Source of the DNA: Arenicola marina
Taxonomy: Eukaryota; Annelida; Polychaeta; Arenicolidae
Length of the DNA stretch: 64,000 bases
Reading direction: 5' to 3'
Assembly: GCA_964019135.1 (NCBI GenBank)
Contig: OZ025248.1
Coordinates: forward strand, 18,359,574 to 18,423,573
Below are positions 12,625-26,770 of this stretch, one piece after another (positions within the stretch are counted from its first letter, which is position 1; the number at the start of each line of letters is the position of its first letter). The position numbers and the translations under genes are program-made. The notes under the pieces were generated by a model. The model ran no database searches. It was not told the origin of the DNA and saw only the letters and a program-made list of their open reading frames with translations.

Positions 12625-15600
12625 ACCCAGCCTCCGCTGGTCCCATTTACACCATGACCAGCCAGACCCAGCCTCCACGGATCCCACCACGGGTCCCACT
12701 GACCAGCCAGACCCAGCCTCCACGGGTCCCACCACGGGTCCCACTGACCAGCCAGACCCAGCCTCCACGGGTCCCATTCCCACCATTGACCAGCCAGACC
12801 CAGCCTCCACGGGTCCCACTGACCAGCCAGACCAAGCCTCCACGACTCCCATTCCCACCACTGACCAGCCAGACCCAGCCTCCACGGGTCCCACTGACCA
12901 GCCAGACCCAGCCTCCACGACTCCCACTGACCAGCCAGACCCAGCCTCCACGGGTCCCACTGACCAGCCAGACCCAGCCTCCACGGGTCCCATTCCCACC
13001 ACTGACCAGCCAGACCCAGCCTCCACGGGTCTCACTGACCAGCCAGACCCAGCCTCCACGGGTCCCACTGACCAGCCAGACCCAGCCTCTACGGGTCCCA
13101 CTGACCAGTCAGACCCAGCCTCCACGGGTCCCACTGACCAGCCAGACCCAGCCTCCACGACTCCCATTCCCACCACTGACCAGCCAGACCCAGCCTCCAC
13201 GGGTCCCACTGACCAGCCAGACCCAGCCTCCACGGGTCCCACTGACCAGCCAGACCCAGCCTCGACGGGTCCCACTGACCAGCCAGACCCAGCCTCCACG
13301 ACTCCCATTCCCACCACTGACCAGCCAGACCCAGCCTCCACGGGTCCCTCTGACCAGCCAGACCCAGCCTCCACGGGTCCCACTGACCAGCCAGACCCAG
13401 CCTCCACGGGTCCCACTGACCAGCCAGACCCAGCCTCCACGGGTCCCATTCCCACCACTGACCAGCCAGACCCAGCTTCTACGGGTCCCACTGACCAGAC
13501 AGACCCAGCCTCCACGACTCCCATTCCCACCACTGACCTGCCAGACCCAGCCTCCACGGGTCCCATTGACCAGCCAGACCAAGCCTCCACGGGTCCCATT
13601 GACCAGCCAGACCAAGCCTCCACGGGTCCCACTGACCAGCCAGACCCAGCCTCTACGGGTCCCATTCCCACCACTGACCAGCCAGACCCAGCTTCTACGG
13701 GTCCCACTGACCAGCCAGACCCAGCCTCCACGACTCCCATTCCCACCACTGACCTGCCAGACCCAGCCTCCACGGGTCCCATTGACCAGCCAGACCAAGC
13801 CTCCACGGGTCCCACTGACCAGCCAGACCAAGCCTCTACGGGTCTCACTGACCAGCCAGACGCAGCCTCTACGGGTCCCACTGACCAGCCAGACCCAGCC
13901 TCCACGACTCCCATTCCCACCACTGACCAGCCAGTCCCAGCCTCTACGGGTCCCACTGACCAGCCAGACCCAGCCTCCACGGGTCCCACTGACCAACCAG
14001 ACCCAGCCTCCACGACTCCCATTCCCACCACTGACCAGCCAGACCCAGCCTCCACGGGTCCCACTGACCAGCCAGACCCAGCCTCCACGGGTCCCACCAC
14101 GGGTCCCACTGACCAGCCAGACCCAGCCTCCACGGGTCCCATTCACACCACTGACCAGCCAGACCCAGCCTCCACGGGTCCCATTCACACCATGACCAGC
14201 CAGACCCAGCCTCCACGGGTCCCACTGATCAGCCAGACCCAGCCTTCACGGGTCCCACTGACCAGCCAGACCCAGCCTCCACGGGTCTCACTGACCATTC
14301 AGACCCAGCCTCCACGGGTTCCACTGACCAGCCAGACCCAGACTCCACGGGTCCCATTCACACCAATGACCAGCCAGACCCAGCCTCCACGGGTCCCACT
14401 GACCAGCCAGACCCAGCCTACACGGGTCCCATTCACACCACTGACCAGCCAGACCCAGCCTCCACGGGTCCCACTGACCAGCCAGACCCAGCCTCCACGG
14501 GTCCCACTGACCAGCCAGACCCAGCCTCCACGGGTCCCACTGACCAGCTAGACCCAGCCTCCGCTGGTCCCATTTACACCATGACCAGCCAGACCCAGCC
14601 TCCACGGATCCCACCACGGGTCCCACTGACCAGCCAGACCCAGCCTCCACGGGTCCCACCACGGGTCCCACTGACCAGCCAGACCCAGCCTCCACGGGTC
14701 CCATTCCCACCATTGACCAGCCAGACCCAGCCTCCACGGGTCCCACTGACCAGCCAGACCAAGCCTCCACGACTCCCATTCCCACCACTGACCAGCCAGA
14801 CCCAGCCTCCACGGGTCCCACTGACCAGCCAGACCCAGCCTCCACGACTCCCACTGACCAGCCAGACCCAGCCTCCACGGGTCCCACTGACCAGCCAGAC
14901 CCAGCCTCCACGGGTCCCATTCCCACCACTGACCAGCCAGACCCAGCCTCCACGGGTCTCACTGACCAGCCAGACCCAGCCTCCACGGGTCCCACTGACC
15001 AGCCAGACCCAGCCTCTACGGGTCCCACTGACCAGTCAGACCCAGCCTCCACGGGTCCCACTGACCAGCCAGACCCAGCCTCCACGACTCCCATTCCCAC
15101 CACTGACCAGCCAGACCCAGCCTCCACGGGTCCCACTGACCAGCCAGACCCAGCCTCCACGGGTCCCACTGACCAGCCAGACCCAGCCTCGACGGGTCCC
15201 ACTGACCAGCCAGACCCAGCCTCCACGACTCCCATTCCCACCACTGACCAGTCAGACCCAGCCTCCACGGGTCCCTCTGACCAGCCAGACCCAGCCTCCA
15301 CGGGTCCCACTGACCAGCCAGACCCAGCCTCCACGGGTCCCACTGACCAGCCAGACCCAGCCTCCACGGGTCCCATTCCCACCACTGACCAGCCAGACCC
15401 AGCTTCTACGGGTCCCACTGACCAGCCAGACCCAGCCTCCACGACTCCCATTCCCACCACTGACCTGCCAGACCCAGCCTCCACGGGTCCCATTGACCAG
15501 CCAGACCAAGCCTCCACGGGTCCCATTGACCAGCCAGACCAAGCCTCCACGGGTCCCACTGACCAGCCAGACCCAGCCTCTACGGGTCCCATTCCCACCA

Positions 15601-17050
15601 CTGACCAGCCAGACCCAGCTTCTACGGGTCCCACTGACCAGCCAGACCCAGCCTCCACGACTCCCATTCCCACCACTGACCTGCCAGACCCAGCCTCCAC
15701 GGGTCCCATTGACCAGCCAGACCAAGCCTCCACGGGTCCCATTGACCAGCCAGACCAAGCCTCCACGGGTCCCACTGACCAGCCAGACCAAGCCTCTACG
15801 GGTCTCACTGACCAGCCAGACGCAGCCTCTACGGGTCCCACTGACCAGCCAGACCCAGCCTCCACGACTCCCATTCCCACCACTGACCAGCCAGTCCCAG
15901 CCTCTACGGGTCCCACTGACCAGCCAGACCCAGCCTCCACGGGTCCCACTGACCAACCAGACCCAGCCTCCACGACTCCCATTCCCACCACTGACCAGCC
16001 AGACCCAGCCTCCACGGGTCCCACTGACCAGCCAGACCCAGACTCCACGGGTCCCACTGACCAGCCAGACCCAGCCTCCACGGGTCCCATTCCCACCACT
16101 GACCAGCCAGATCCAGCCTCCACGGGTCCCACTGACCAGCCAGAAGCAGCCTCTACGGGTCCCACTGACCAGCCAGACGCAGCATCTACGGGTCCCACTG
16201 ACCAACCAGACCCAGCCTCTACGGGTCCCACTGACCAGCCAGAACCAGCCTATACAGGTCCCACGGACCAGCCAGATCCAGCCTCCACGGGTCCCACTGA
16301 CCAGCCAGACCCAGACTCCACGGGTCCCACTGACCAGCCAGACCCAGCCTCCACGGGTCCCATTCCCACCACTGACCAGCCAGATCCAGCCTCCACGGGT
16401 CCCACTGACCAGCCAGACGCAGCCTCTACGGGTCCCACTGACCAGCCAGACGCAGCATCTACGGGTCCCACTGACCAACCAGACCCAGCCTCTACGGGTC
16501 CCACTGACCAGCCAGAACCAGCCTATACAGGTCCCACTGACCAGCCAGATCCAGCCTCCACGGGTCCCACTGACCAGCCAGACCCAGCCTCCACGGGTCC
16601 CACTGACCAGCTAGACCCAGCCTCCGCTGGTCCCATTTACACCATGACCAGCCAGACCCAGCCTCCACGGATCCCACCACGGGTCCCACTGACCAGCCAG
16701 ACCCAGCCTCCACGGGTCCCACCACGGGTCCCACTGACCAGCCAGACCCAGCCTCCACGGGTCCCATTCACACCACTGACCAGCCAGACCCAGCCTCCAC
16801 GGGTCTCACTGACCAGCCAGACCCAGCCTCCACGGGTCCCACTGACCAGCCAGACGCAGCCTCTACGGGTCCCACTGACCAACCAGACCCAGCCTCTACG
16901 GGTCCCACTGACCAGCCAGAACCAGCCTCCACGGGTCCCATTCCCACCACTGACCAGCCAGACCCAGCCTCCACGGGTCCCACTGACCAGCCAGACCCAG
17001 CCTCCACTTGTCCCACTGACCAGCCAGACCCAGCCTCCACGGGTCCCACT
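12625..17050 (+). repeat. Higher-order block, second copy (about 4.4 kb)
   Basis: Near-identical copy of 8165-12624 at an offset of 4427 to 4460 bp. It diverges after about 16900, where the units change order. A third, shorter relative starts at 19822 (1856 bp between landmarks instead of 2063), so the block has been copied at least twice, with unit losses. Confidence 0.8.
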
Positions 17051-19430
17051 GACCAGCCAGACCCAGCCTCCACGGGTCCCACTGACTAGCCAGACCAAGT
17101 CTCCACGGGTCCCACTGACCAGCCAGACGCAGCCTCTACGGGTCCCACTGACCAGCCAGAACCAGCCTCCACGGGTCCCATTCCCACCACTGACCAGCCA
17201 GACCCAGCCTCCACGGGTCCCACTGACCAGCCAGACCCAGCCTCCACGGGTCCCACTGACCAGCCAGACCCAGCCTCCACGGGTCCCACTGACCAGCCAG
17301 ACCCAGCCTCCACGGGTCCCACTGACTAGCCAGACCCAGCCTCCACGGGTCTCACTGACCAGCCAGACCCAGCCTCCACGGGTCCCATTCCCACCACTGA
17401 CCAGCCAGACCCAGCCTCCACGGGTCCCATTCACACCACTGACCAGCCAGACCCAGCCTCCACGGGTCTCACTGACCAGCCAGACCCAGCCTCCACGGGT
17501 CCCATTCCCACCACTGACCAGCCAGACCCAGCCTCCACGACTCCCATTCCCACCACTGACCAGCCAGACCCAGCCTCCACGGGTCCCACTGACCAGCCAG
17601 ACCCAGCCTCCACGGGTCCCACTGACCAGCCAGACCCAGCCTCCACGGGTTCCACTGACCAGCCAGACCCAGCCTCCAGGAGTTCCACTGACCAGCCAGA
17701 CCCAGCCTCCACGGGTCCCATTCCCACCACTGACCAGCCAGACCCAGCCTCCACGACTCCCATTCCCACCACTGACCAGCCAGACCCAGCCTCCGCGGGT
17801 CCCACTGACCAGCCAGACCCAGCCTCCACGGGTTCCACTGACCAGCCAGACCCAGCCTCCACGGGTTCCACTGACCAGCCAGACCCAGCCTCCACGGGTC
17901 CCACTGACCAGCCAGACGCAGCCTCTACGGGTCTCACTGACCAGCCAGACGCAGCCTCTACGGGTCTCACTGACCAGCCAGAACCAGCCTCCACGGGTCC
18001 CATTCACACCACTGACCAGCCAGACCCAGCCTCCACGGGTCTCACTGACCAGCCAGACCCAGCCTCCACGGGTCCCATTCCCACCACTGACCAGCCAGAC
18101 CCAGCCTCCACGACTCCCATTCCCACCACTGACCAGCCAGACCCAGCCTCCGCGGGTCCCACTGACCAGCCAGACCCAGCCTCCACGGGTTCCACTGACC
18201 AGCCAGACCCAGCCTCCACGGGTTCCACTGACCAGCCAGACCCAGCCTCCACGGGTCCCACTGACCAGCCAGACGCAGCCTCTACGGGTCTCACTGACCA
18301 GCCAGACGCAGCCTCTACGGGTCCCACTGACCAGCCAGACCCAGCCTCCACGGGTCCCATTCACACCACTGACCAGCCAGACCCAGCCTCCACGGGTCTC
18401 ACTGACCAGCCAGACCCAGCCTCCACGGGTCCCACTGACCAGCCAGACCCAGCCTCCGCGGGTCCCACTGACCAGCCAGACCCAGCCTCCACGGGTTCCA
18501 CTGACCAGCCAGACCCAGCCTCCACGGGTTCCACTGACCAGCCAGACCCAGCCTCCACGGGTCCCACTGACCAGCCAGACGCAGCCTCTACGGGTCTCAC
18601 TGACCAGCCAGACGCAGCCTCTACGGGTCCCACTGACCAGCCAGAACCAGCCTCCACGGGTCCCATTCACACCACTGACCAGCCAGACCCAGCCTCTACG
18701 GGTCTCACTGACCAGCCAGACCCAGCCTCCACGGCTCCCACTGACCAGCCAGACCCAGCCTCCACGGGTCCCATTCCCACCACTGACCAGCCAGACCCAG
18801 CTTCTACGGGTCCCACTGACCAGCCAGATCCAGCCTCCACGGGTCCCACTGTCCAGCCAGACCCAGCCTCCACGACTCCCATTCCCACCACTGACCAGCC
18901 AGACCCAGCCTCCACGGGTCCCACTGACCAGCCAGACCCAACCTTCACGGGTCCCACTGACCAGCCAGACCCAGCCTCCACGGGTCCCACTGACCATCCA
19001 GACCCAGCCTCCACGGGTTCCACTGACCAGCCAGACCCAGCCTCCACGACTCCCATTCCCACCACTGACCAGCCAGACCCAGCCTGCACCGGTCCCACTG
19101 ACCAGCCAGACCCAGCCTTCACGGGTCCCACTGACCAGCCAGACCCAGCCTCCACGGGTCCCACTGACCATCCAGACCCAGCCTCTACGGGTCCCACTGA
19201 CCAGCCAGACGCAGCCTCTACGGGTCCCACTGACCAGCCAGACCCAGCCTCCACGACTCCTATTCCCATCACTGACCAGCCAGACCCAGCCTCCACGGGT
19301 CCCACTGACCAGCCAGACCCAGCCTCCACGGGTCCCACCACGGGTCCCACTGACCAGCCAGACCCAGCCTCCACGGGTCCCATTCACACCACTGACCAGC
19401 CAGACCCAGCCTCCACGGGTCCCATTCACA
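16620..19430 (+). repeat. Higher-order block duplicated about 5.03 kb downstream
   Basis: Starting at the landmark before 16644, unit order matches the block starting at 21678 (offset 5034 bp) for several kilobases, with a few inserted or deleted units. Three in-phase TGACTAG variants (17085, 17325 and their counterparts near 22120 and 22458) act as shared markers. Confidence 0.65.
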
Positions 19431-22400
19431 CCATGACCAGCCAGACCCAGCCTCCACGGGTCCCACTGATCAGCCAGACCCAGCCTTCACGGGTCCCACT
19501 GACCAGCCAGACCCAGCCTCCACGGGTCCCACTGACCATTCAGACCCAGCCTCCACGGGTTCCACTGACCAGCCAGACCCAGACTCCACGGGTCCCATTC
19601 ACACCAATGACCAGCCAGACCCAGCCTCCACGGGTCCCACTGACCAGCCAGACCCAGCCTACACGGGTCCCATTCACACCACTGACCAGCCAGACCCAGC
19701 CTCCACGGGTCCCACTGACCAGCCAGACCCAGCCTCCACGGGTCCCACTGACCAGCCAGACCCAGCCTCCACGGGTCCCACTGACCAGCTAGACCCAGCC
19801 TCCGCTGGTCCCATTTACACCATGACCAGCCAGACCCAGCCTCCACGGATCCCACCACGGGTCCCACTGACCAGCCAGACCCAGCCTCCACGGGTCCCAC
19901 CACGGGTCCCACTGACCAGCCAGACCCAGCCTCCACGGGTCCCATTCCCACCATTGACCAGCCAGACCCAGCCTCCACGGGTCCCACTGACCAGCCAGAG
20001 CAAGCCTCCACGACTCCCATTCCCACCACTGACCAGCCAGACCCAGCCTCCACGGGTCCCACTGACCAGCCAGACCCAGCCTCCACGACTCCCACTGACC
20101 AGCCAGACCCAGCCTCCACGGGTCCCACTGACCAGCCAGACCCAGCCTCCACGGGTCCCATTCCCACCACTGACCAGCCAGACCCAGCCTCCACGGGTCT
20201 CACTGACCAGCCAGACCCAGCCTCCACGGGTCCCACTGACCAGCCAGACCCAGCCTCTACGGGTCCCACTGACCAGTCAGACCCAGCCTCCACGGGTCCC
20301 ACTGACCAGCCAGACCCAGCCTCCACGACTCCCATTCCCACCACTGACCAGCCAGACCCAGCCTCCACGGGTCCCACTGACCAGCCAGACCCAGCCTCCA
20401 CGGGTCCCACTGACCAGCCAGACCCAGCCTCCACGGGTCCCACTGACCAGCCAGACCCAGCCTCCACGACTCCCATTCCCACCACTGACCAGCCAGACCC
20501 AGCCTCCACGGGTCCCTCTGACCAGCCAGACCCAGCCTCCACGGGTCCCACTGACCAGCCAGACCCAGCCTCCACGGGTCCCACTGACCAGCCAGATCCA
20601 GCCTCCACGGGTCCCATTCCCACCACTGACCAGCCAGACCCAGCTTCTACGGGTCCCACTGACCAGCCAGACCCAGCCTCCACGACTCCCATTCCCACCA
20701 CTGACCTGCCAGACCCAGCCTCCACGGGTCCCATTGACCAGCCAGACCAAGCCTCCACGGGTCCCACTGACCAGCCAGACCAAGCCTCTACGGGTCTCAC
20801 TGACCAGCCAGACGCAGCCTCTACGGGTCCCACTGACCAGCCAGACCCAGCCTCCACGACTCCCATTCCCACCACTGACCAGCCAGTCCCAGCCTCTACG
20901 GGTCCCACTGACCAGCCAGACCCAGCCTCCACGGGTCCCACTGACCAACCAGACCCAGCCTCCACGACTCCCATTCCCACCACTGACCAGCCAGACCCAG
21001 CCTCCACGGGTCCCACTGACCAGCCAGACCCAGACTCCACGGGTCCCACTGACCAGCCAGACCCAGCCTCCACGGGTCCCATTCCCACCACTGACCAGCC
21101 AGATCCAGCCTCCACGGGTCCCACTGACCAGCCAGACGCAGCCTCTACGGGTCCCACTGACCAGCCAGACGCAGCATCTACGGGTCCCACTGACCAACCA
21201 GACCCAGCCTCTACGGGTCCCACTGACCAGCCAGAACCAGCCTATACAGGTCCCACGGACCAGCCAGATCCAGCCTCCACGGGTCCCACTGACCAGCCAG
21301 ACCCAGCCTCCACGGGTCCTATTTACACCGCTGACCAGCCAGACCCAGACTCCACGGGTCCCACTGACCAGCCAGACCCAGCCTCCACGGGTCCCATTCC
21401 CACCACTGACCAGCCAGATCCAGCCTCCACGGGTCCCACTGACCAGCCAGACGCAGCCTCTACGGGTCCCACTGACCAGCCAGACGCAGCATCTACGGGT
21501 CCCACTGACCAACCAGACCCAGCCTCTACGGGTCCCACTGACCAGCCAGAACCAGCCTATACAGGTCCCACTGACCAGCCAGATCCAGCCTCCACGGGTC
21601 CCACTGACCAGCCAGACCCAGCCTCCACGGGTCCCACTGACCAGCTAGACCCAGCCTCCGCTGGTCCCATTTACACCATGACCAGCCAGACCCAGCCTCC
21701 ACGGATCCCACCACGGGTCCCACTGACCAGCCAGACCCAGCCTCCACGGGTCCCACCACGGGTCCCACTGACCAGCCAGACCCAGCCTCCACGGGTCCCA
21801 TTCACACCACTGACCAGCCAGACCCAGCCTCCACGGGTCTCACTGACCAGCCAGACCCAGCCTCCACGGGTCCCACTGACCAGCCAGACGCAGCCTCTAC
21901 GGGTCCCACTGACCAACCAGACCCAGCCTCTACGGGTCCCACTGACCAGCCAGAACCAGCCTCCACGGGTCCCATTCCCACCACTGACCAGCCAGACCCA
22001 GCCTCCACGGGTCCCACTGACCAGCCAGACCCAGCCTCCACTTGTCCCACTGACCAGCCAGACCCAGCCTCCACGGGTCCCACTGACCAGCCAGACCCAG
22101 CCTCCACGGGTCCCACTGACTAGCCAGACCAAGTCTCCACGGGTCCCACTGACCAGCCAGACGCAGCCTCTACGGGTCTCACTGACCAGCCAGACGCAGC
22201 CTCTACGGGTCCCACTGACCAGCCAGACGCAGCCTCTACGGGTCCCACTGACCAACCAGACCCAGCCTCTACGGGTCCCACTGACCAGCCAGAACCAGCC
22301 TCCACGGGTCCCATTCCCACCACTGACCAGCCAGACCCAGCCTCCACGGGTCCCACTGACCAGCCAGACCCAGCCTCCACGGGTCCCACTGACCAGCCAG

Positions 22401-23493
22401 ACCCAGCCTCCACGGGTCCCACTGACCAGCCAGACCCAGCCTCCACGGGTCCCACTGACTAGCCAGACCCAGCCTCCACGGGTCTCACTGACCAGCCAGA
22501 CCCAGCCTCCACGGGTCCCATTCCCACCACTGACCAGCCAGACCCAGCCTCCACGGGTCCCATTCACACCACTGACCAGCCAGACCCAGCCTCCACGGGT
22601 CTCACTGACCAGCCAGACCCAGCCTCCACGGGTCCCATTCCCACCACTGACCAGCCAGACCCAGCCTCCACGACTCCCATTCCCACCACTGACCAGCCAG
22701 ACCCAGCCTCCACGGGTCCCACTGACCAGCCAGACCCAGCCTCCACGGGTCCCACTGACCAGCCAGACCCAGCCTCCACGGGTTTCACTGACCAGCCAGA
22801 CCCAGCCTCCAGGAGTTCCACTGACCAGCCAGACCCAGCCTCCACGGGTCCCATTCCCACCACTGACCAGCCAGACCCAGCCTCCACGACTCCCATTCCC
22901 ACCACTGACCAGCCAGACCCAGCCTCCGCGGGTCCCACTGACCAGCCAGACCCAGCCTCCACGGGTTCCACTGACCAGCCAGACCCAGCCTCCACGGGTT
23001 CCACTGACCAGCCAGACCCAGCCTCCACGGGTCCCACTGACCAGCCAGACGCAGCCTCTACGGGTCTCACTGACCAGCCAGACGCAGCCTCTACGGGTCT
23101 CACTGACCAGCCAGAACCAGCCTCCACGGGTCCCATTCACACCACTGACCAGCCAGACCCAGCCTCCACGGGTCTCACTGACCAGCCAGACCCAGCCTCC
23201 ACGGGTCCCATTCCCACCACTGACCAGCCAGACCCAGCCTCCACGACTCCCATTCCCACCACTGACCAGCCAGACCCAGCCTCCGCGGGTCCCACTGACC
23301 AGCCAGACCCAGCCTCCACGGGTTCCACTGACCAGCCAGACCCAGCCTCCACGGGTTCCACTGACCAGCCAGACCCAGCCTCCACGGGTCCCACTGACCA
23401 GCCAGACGCAGCCTCTACGGGTCTCACTGACCAGCCAGACGCAGCCTCTACGGGTCCCACTGACCAGCCAGACCCAGCCTCCACGGGTCCCAT

Positions 23494-24639
23494 TCACACC
23501 ACTGACCAGCCAGACCCAGCCTCCACGGGTCTCACTGACCAGCCAGACCCAGCCTCCACGGGTCCCACTGACCAGCCAGACCCAGCCTCCGCGGGTCCCA
23601 CTGACCAGCCAGACCCAGCCTCCACGGGTTCCACTGACCAGCCAGACCCAGCCTCCACGGGTTCCACTGACCAGCCAGACGCAGCCTCTACGGGTCCCAC
23701 TGACCAGCCAGAACCAGCCTCCACGGGTCCCATTCACACCACTGACCAGCCAGACCCAGCCTCCACGGGTCTCACTGACCAGCCAGACCCAGCCTCCACG
23801 GGTCCCATTCCCACCACTGACCAGCCAGACCCAGCCTCCACGGGTCCCATTCCCACCCCTGACCAGCCAGACCCAGCCTCCACGGGTCCCACTGACCAGC
23901 CAGACCCAGCCTCCACGGGTCCCACTGACCAGCCAGACCCAGCCTCTACGACTCCCATTCCCACCACTCACCAGCCAGACCCAGCCTCCACGGGTTCCAC
24001 TGACCAGCCAGACCCAGCCTCCACGGGTTCCACTGACCAGCCAGACCCAGCCTCCACGGGTCCCACTGACCAGCCAGACGCAGCCTCTACGGGTCTCACT
24101 GACCAGCCAGACGCAGCCTCTACGGGTCCCACTGACCAGCCAGACCCAGCCTCCACGGGTCCCATTCACACCACTGACCAGCCAGACCCAGCCTCCACGG
24201 GTCTCACTGACCAGCCAGACCCAGCCTCCACGGGTCCCACTGACCAGCCAGACCCAGCCTCCGCGGGTCCCACTGACCAGCCAGACCCAGCCTCCACGGG
24301 TTCCACTGACCAGCCAGACCCAGCCTCCACGGGTTCCACTGACCAGCCAGACGCAGCCTCTACGGGTCCCACTGACCAGCCAGAACCAGCCTCCACGGGT
24401 CCCATTCACACCACTGACCAGCCAGACCCAGCCTCCACGGGTCTCACTGACCAGCCAGACCCAGCCTCCACGGGTCCCATTCCCACCACTGACCAGCCAG
24501 ACCCAGCCTCCACGGGTCCCATTCCCACCCCTGACCAGCCAGACCCAGCCTCCACGGGTCCCACTGACCAGCCAGACCCAGCCTCCACGGGTCCCACTGA
24601 CCAGCCAGACCCAGCCTCTACGACTCCCATTCCCACCAC
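23494..24639 (+). repeat. 672-bp tandem duplication near the array end
   Basis: The stretches 23494-23967 and 24166-24639 carry the same unit order and matching translations at an offset of 672 bp. Both include the rare variants CACCCCTGACC and CCACTCACC. Downstream of this, from about 24650 to 25184, the units become nearly uniform 33-mers, a pattern of local homogenisation at the array edge. Confidence 0.8.
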
Positions 24640-25184
24640 TCACCAGCCAGACCCAGCCTCCACGGGTCCCACTGACCAGCCAGACCCAGCCTCCACGGGT
24701 CCCACTGACCAGCCAGACCCAGCCCCCACGGGTCCCACTGACCAGCCAGACCCAGCCTCCACGGGTCCCACTGACCAGCCAGACCCAGCCTCCACGGGTC
24801 CCACTGACCAGCCAGACCCAGCCTCCGCTGGTCCCGCCACGGGTCCCACTGACCAGCCAGACCCAGCCTCCACGGGTCCCGCCACGGGTCCCACTGACCA
24901 GCCAGACCCAGCCTCCACGGGTCCCACTGACCAGCCAGACCCAGCCTCCACGGGTCCCACTGACCAGCCAGACCCAGCCTCCACGGGTCCCACTGACCAG
25001 CCAGACCCAGCCTCCACGGGTCCCACTGACCAGCCAGACCCAGCCTCCACGGGTCCCACTGACCAGCCAGACCCAGCCTCCACGGGTCCCACTGACCAGC
25101 CAGACCCAGCCTCCACGGGTCCCACTGACCAGCCAGACCCAGCCTCCACGGGTCCCACTGACCAGCCAGACCCAGCCTCCACTG

Positions 25185-25467
25185 GCCACACGTTCTGTCA
25201 AGCCCAAGCTGTCGAGGACGCAATGACATCGCTGCGCTGCTGTATATGTCACAGTATAACCCCAGACATTTTTATGGGTACTTACACTTTGATTACTTTG
25301 CCCTTCTACAAAAAGCCATGAATTCCGGAAAATGAAATACCGATGCGGAGTAAAGTCTCCGTTGCTGTAGGGGCTGTCATTGGGTTAGTACTTAACTTCA
25401 ATGCCTTCTATTGTGTACACGGAATTTGGTTAGACCCGCTTCGCCAGATGGTTCGCGGATCAAAAGA
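25185..25467. other. Unique sequence downstream of the 33-bp array
   Basis: The array stops at CCTCCACTGGCC and unique sequence begins. No gene, RNA or repeat was seen. Confidence 0.4.
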
Positions 25468-25776
25468 TCATTCTTGTCCATGACCGTGTCAATATTGTCA
25501 GCGGCTGCGTGATTATTGGTCGTGACCGTGTAATTAATGTCCATGGCCGTTTCATTGAAAAAAATTGTTGATAAAGTTTATTTATTTATCGAGGTTACCC
25601 ATAGCGACATAGCATTTCATTATTGTCCATGACCATGCTGCTATTTTCCTGGTCCATGCTGTTATTGTCCGTGACCGTGTAATTATTGTACGCGGCCGTG
25701 CCGTTATTGTCTATGGCCATGTCATTATTGTCCATGGCCATGTCATTATTGTCCATGGCCATGTCATTATTGTCCG
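25468..25776 (+). repeat. Degenerate 21-bp repeat
   Basis: Units of the form TTATTGTCCATGGCCATGTC recur. Three near-perfect 21-bp copies lie at 25710-25775, with more diverged copies upstream at 25470-25558 and 25618-25710, interrupted by about 60 bp of unrelated A+T-rich DNA. The diverged flank and uniform end suggest recent amplification at the right edge. Confidence 0.75.
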
Positions 25777-26159
25777 GTTAATAAAACATTGAAAATGAGG
25801 GTCCAGACACAGAACGACAGCCTTATATAACCAGATAGACAAACCATTATCTCAAATAAATTCACATCCCAGGGTAGCCAAGCTACATGCTAGTCATGCT
25901 GAGCCACGAGCGGGCCGCTGGTAGGTCTGATTTTTTTTTTAATTACCTTATATTCCTTTGTAGCATTGGTCTACGTTAAACTGCCCGAAGACATGCAGAC
26001 ACAAAAACACGTTCACTTAATGATTTCTAATCTGCCATAGACCTTGTTTCATCATAGGAGAGTGGATACAATGCTAGAGGGATGAATTCTCAGGAACAAT
26101 GAAGGTCCAACGTGGGGGCGGAGTGCGGTGGAATGTGTGGGTCCTAAATTGGAGATCTC
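25777..26159. other. Unique sequence, no gene seen
   Basis: A+T-rich unique DNA with a short T run near 25931. Nothing recognisable was found. Confidence 0.4.
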
Positions 26160-26770
26160 TCATTTGGGATCCCTTCTTTAGGATCCCCCTTTACGATCCC
26201 CCATTAGGACCCCCTTTAGAAGCCTCCGTAGCAAAACATTTTATAGAACTCCATAGAATTTCTATAGAAAAATCTATAGAAATATGATTCTCTATAGAAC
26301 GTTTGTACATAATGCTATAGAACAATATTTTTCTATAAAACGTAAACAGATATTTCTATAGAAAACATTATTATGTAGGGATACTTCTATAGAGCAATTG
26401 GTTTCTATAGAACGTTTGTAGAGATAATATTTTTCGACAGAGCCATTTTACTTCCTCTCGTAGCCGGCTATGATCAGGTATGTTTGCAGGTTTGTAGAAG
26501 TACTCTTTATGTGAAAGGACACATCAAGGTAATTCTCTCTTCCTAGATTTATTACGCGAATCATGGCATTAAGTTTATCCGACATCATTACACCCCGTAG
26601 GCAAATATCTTACAGAATTTCACTATAAACAATTCTAAAGGTATGTATCGATTTTTCTATGGAAATTTTAAACATTTTCCTATAGCGTTTTTATAGAATT
26701 TCTATAGAGTTTTCATAGAACCTCCATAGAGTTTCCATAGTCTCCATCGAGTTTAAATAGTTTCCATACC
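26160..26770. repeat. CCCTTTAGGA and TCTATAGAA simple repeats, left block
   Basis: First comes a short C-rich stretch of GGATCCCCCTTTACGATCCC-like units (26160-26225). Scattered copies of the palindromic word TTCTATAGAA and relatives (26230-26770) then follow, separated by irregular A+T-rich spacers. The same two repeat types reappear in reverse order at 27395-27910. Confidence 0.7.

Larger units (their letters stand above)
2811..25184 (+). repeat. Giant 33/42-bp minisatellite array
   Basis: About 22.4 kb of head-to-tail units holds roughly 600-650 copies. The basic 33-bp unit contains CCACTGACCAGCCAGACC then CAGCCTCCACGGGT. A 42-bp variant adds nine bases (CCCATTCCCACCACTGACC or CCCATTCACACCACTGACC), a 41-bp form lacks one base (CACCATGACC), and some units add 12 bp (CCACCACGGGTC). 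Translations are PLTSQTQPPRV or TDQPDPASTGP on the plus strand and WLVSGTRGGWV, PVEAGSGWSVG or PWRLGLAGQWD on the minus strand, so five of six frames lack stops in the standard unit. Reading frame is not kept, because 41-bp units shift it repeatedly and TAG appears in the TDQPDPASTGP frame at several units (GACTAGCC near 2933, 3039 and 17085). I therefore read it as noncoding, although one frame superficially looks like a mucin Pro/Thr/Ser domain. Higher-order blocks are listed separately. Confidence 0.97.

Noticed and set aside
21671-25252. Minus-strand open frame of 1193 codons (WLVSGTRGGWV repeats)
   Set aside because: It is a by-product of the 33-bp unit, which has no stop triplet in any minus frame. 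It covers only array sequence plus a short unrelated end, and the neighbouring frames are open too.
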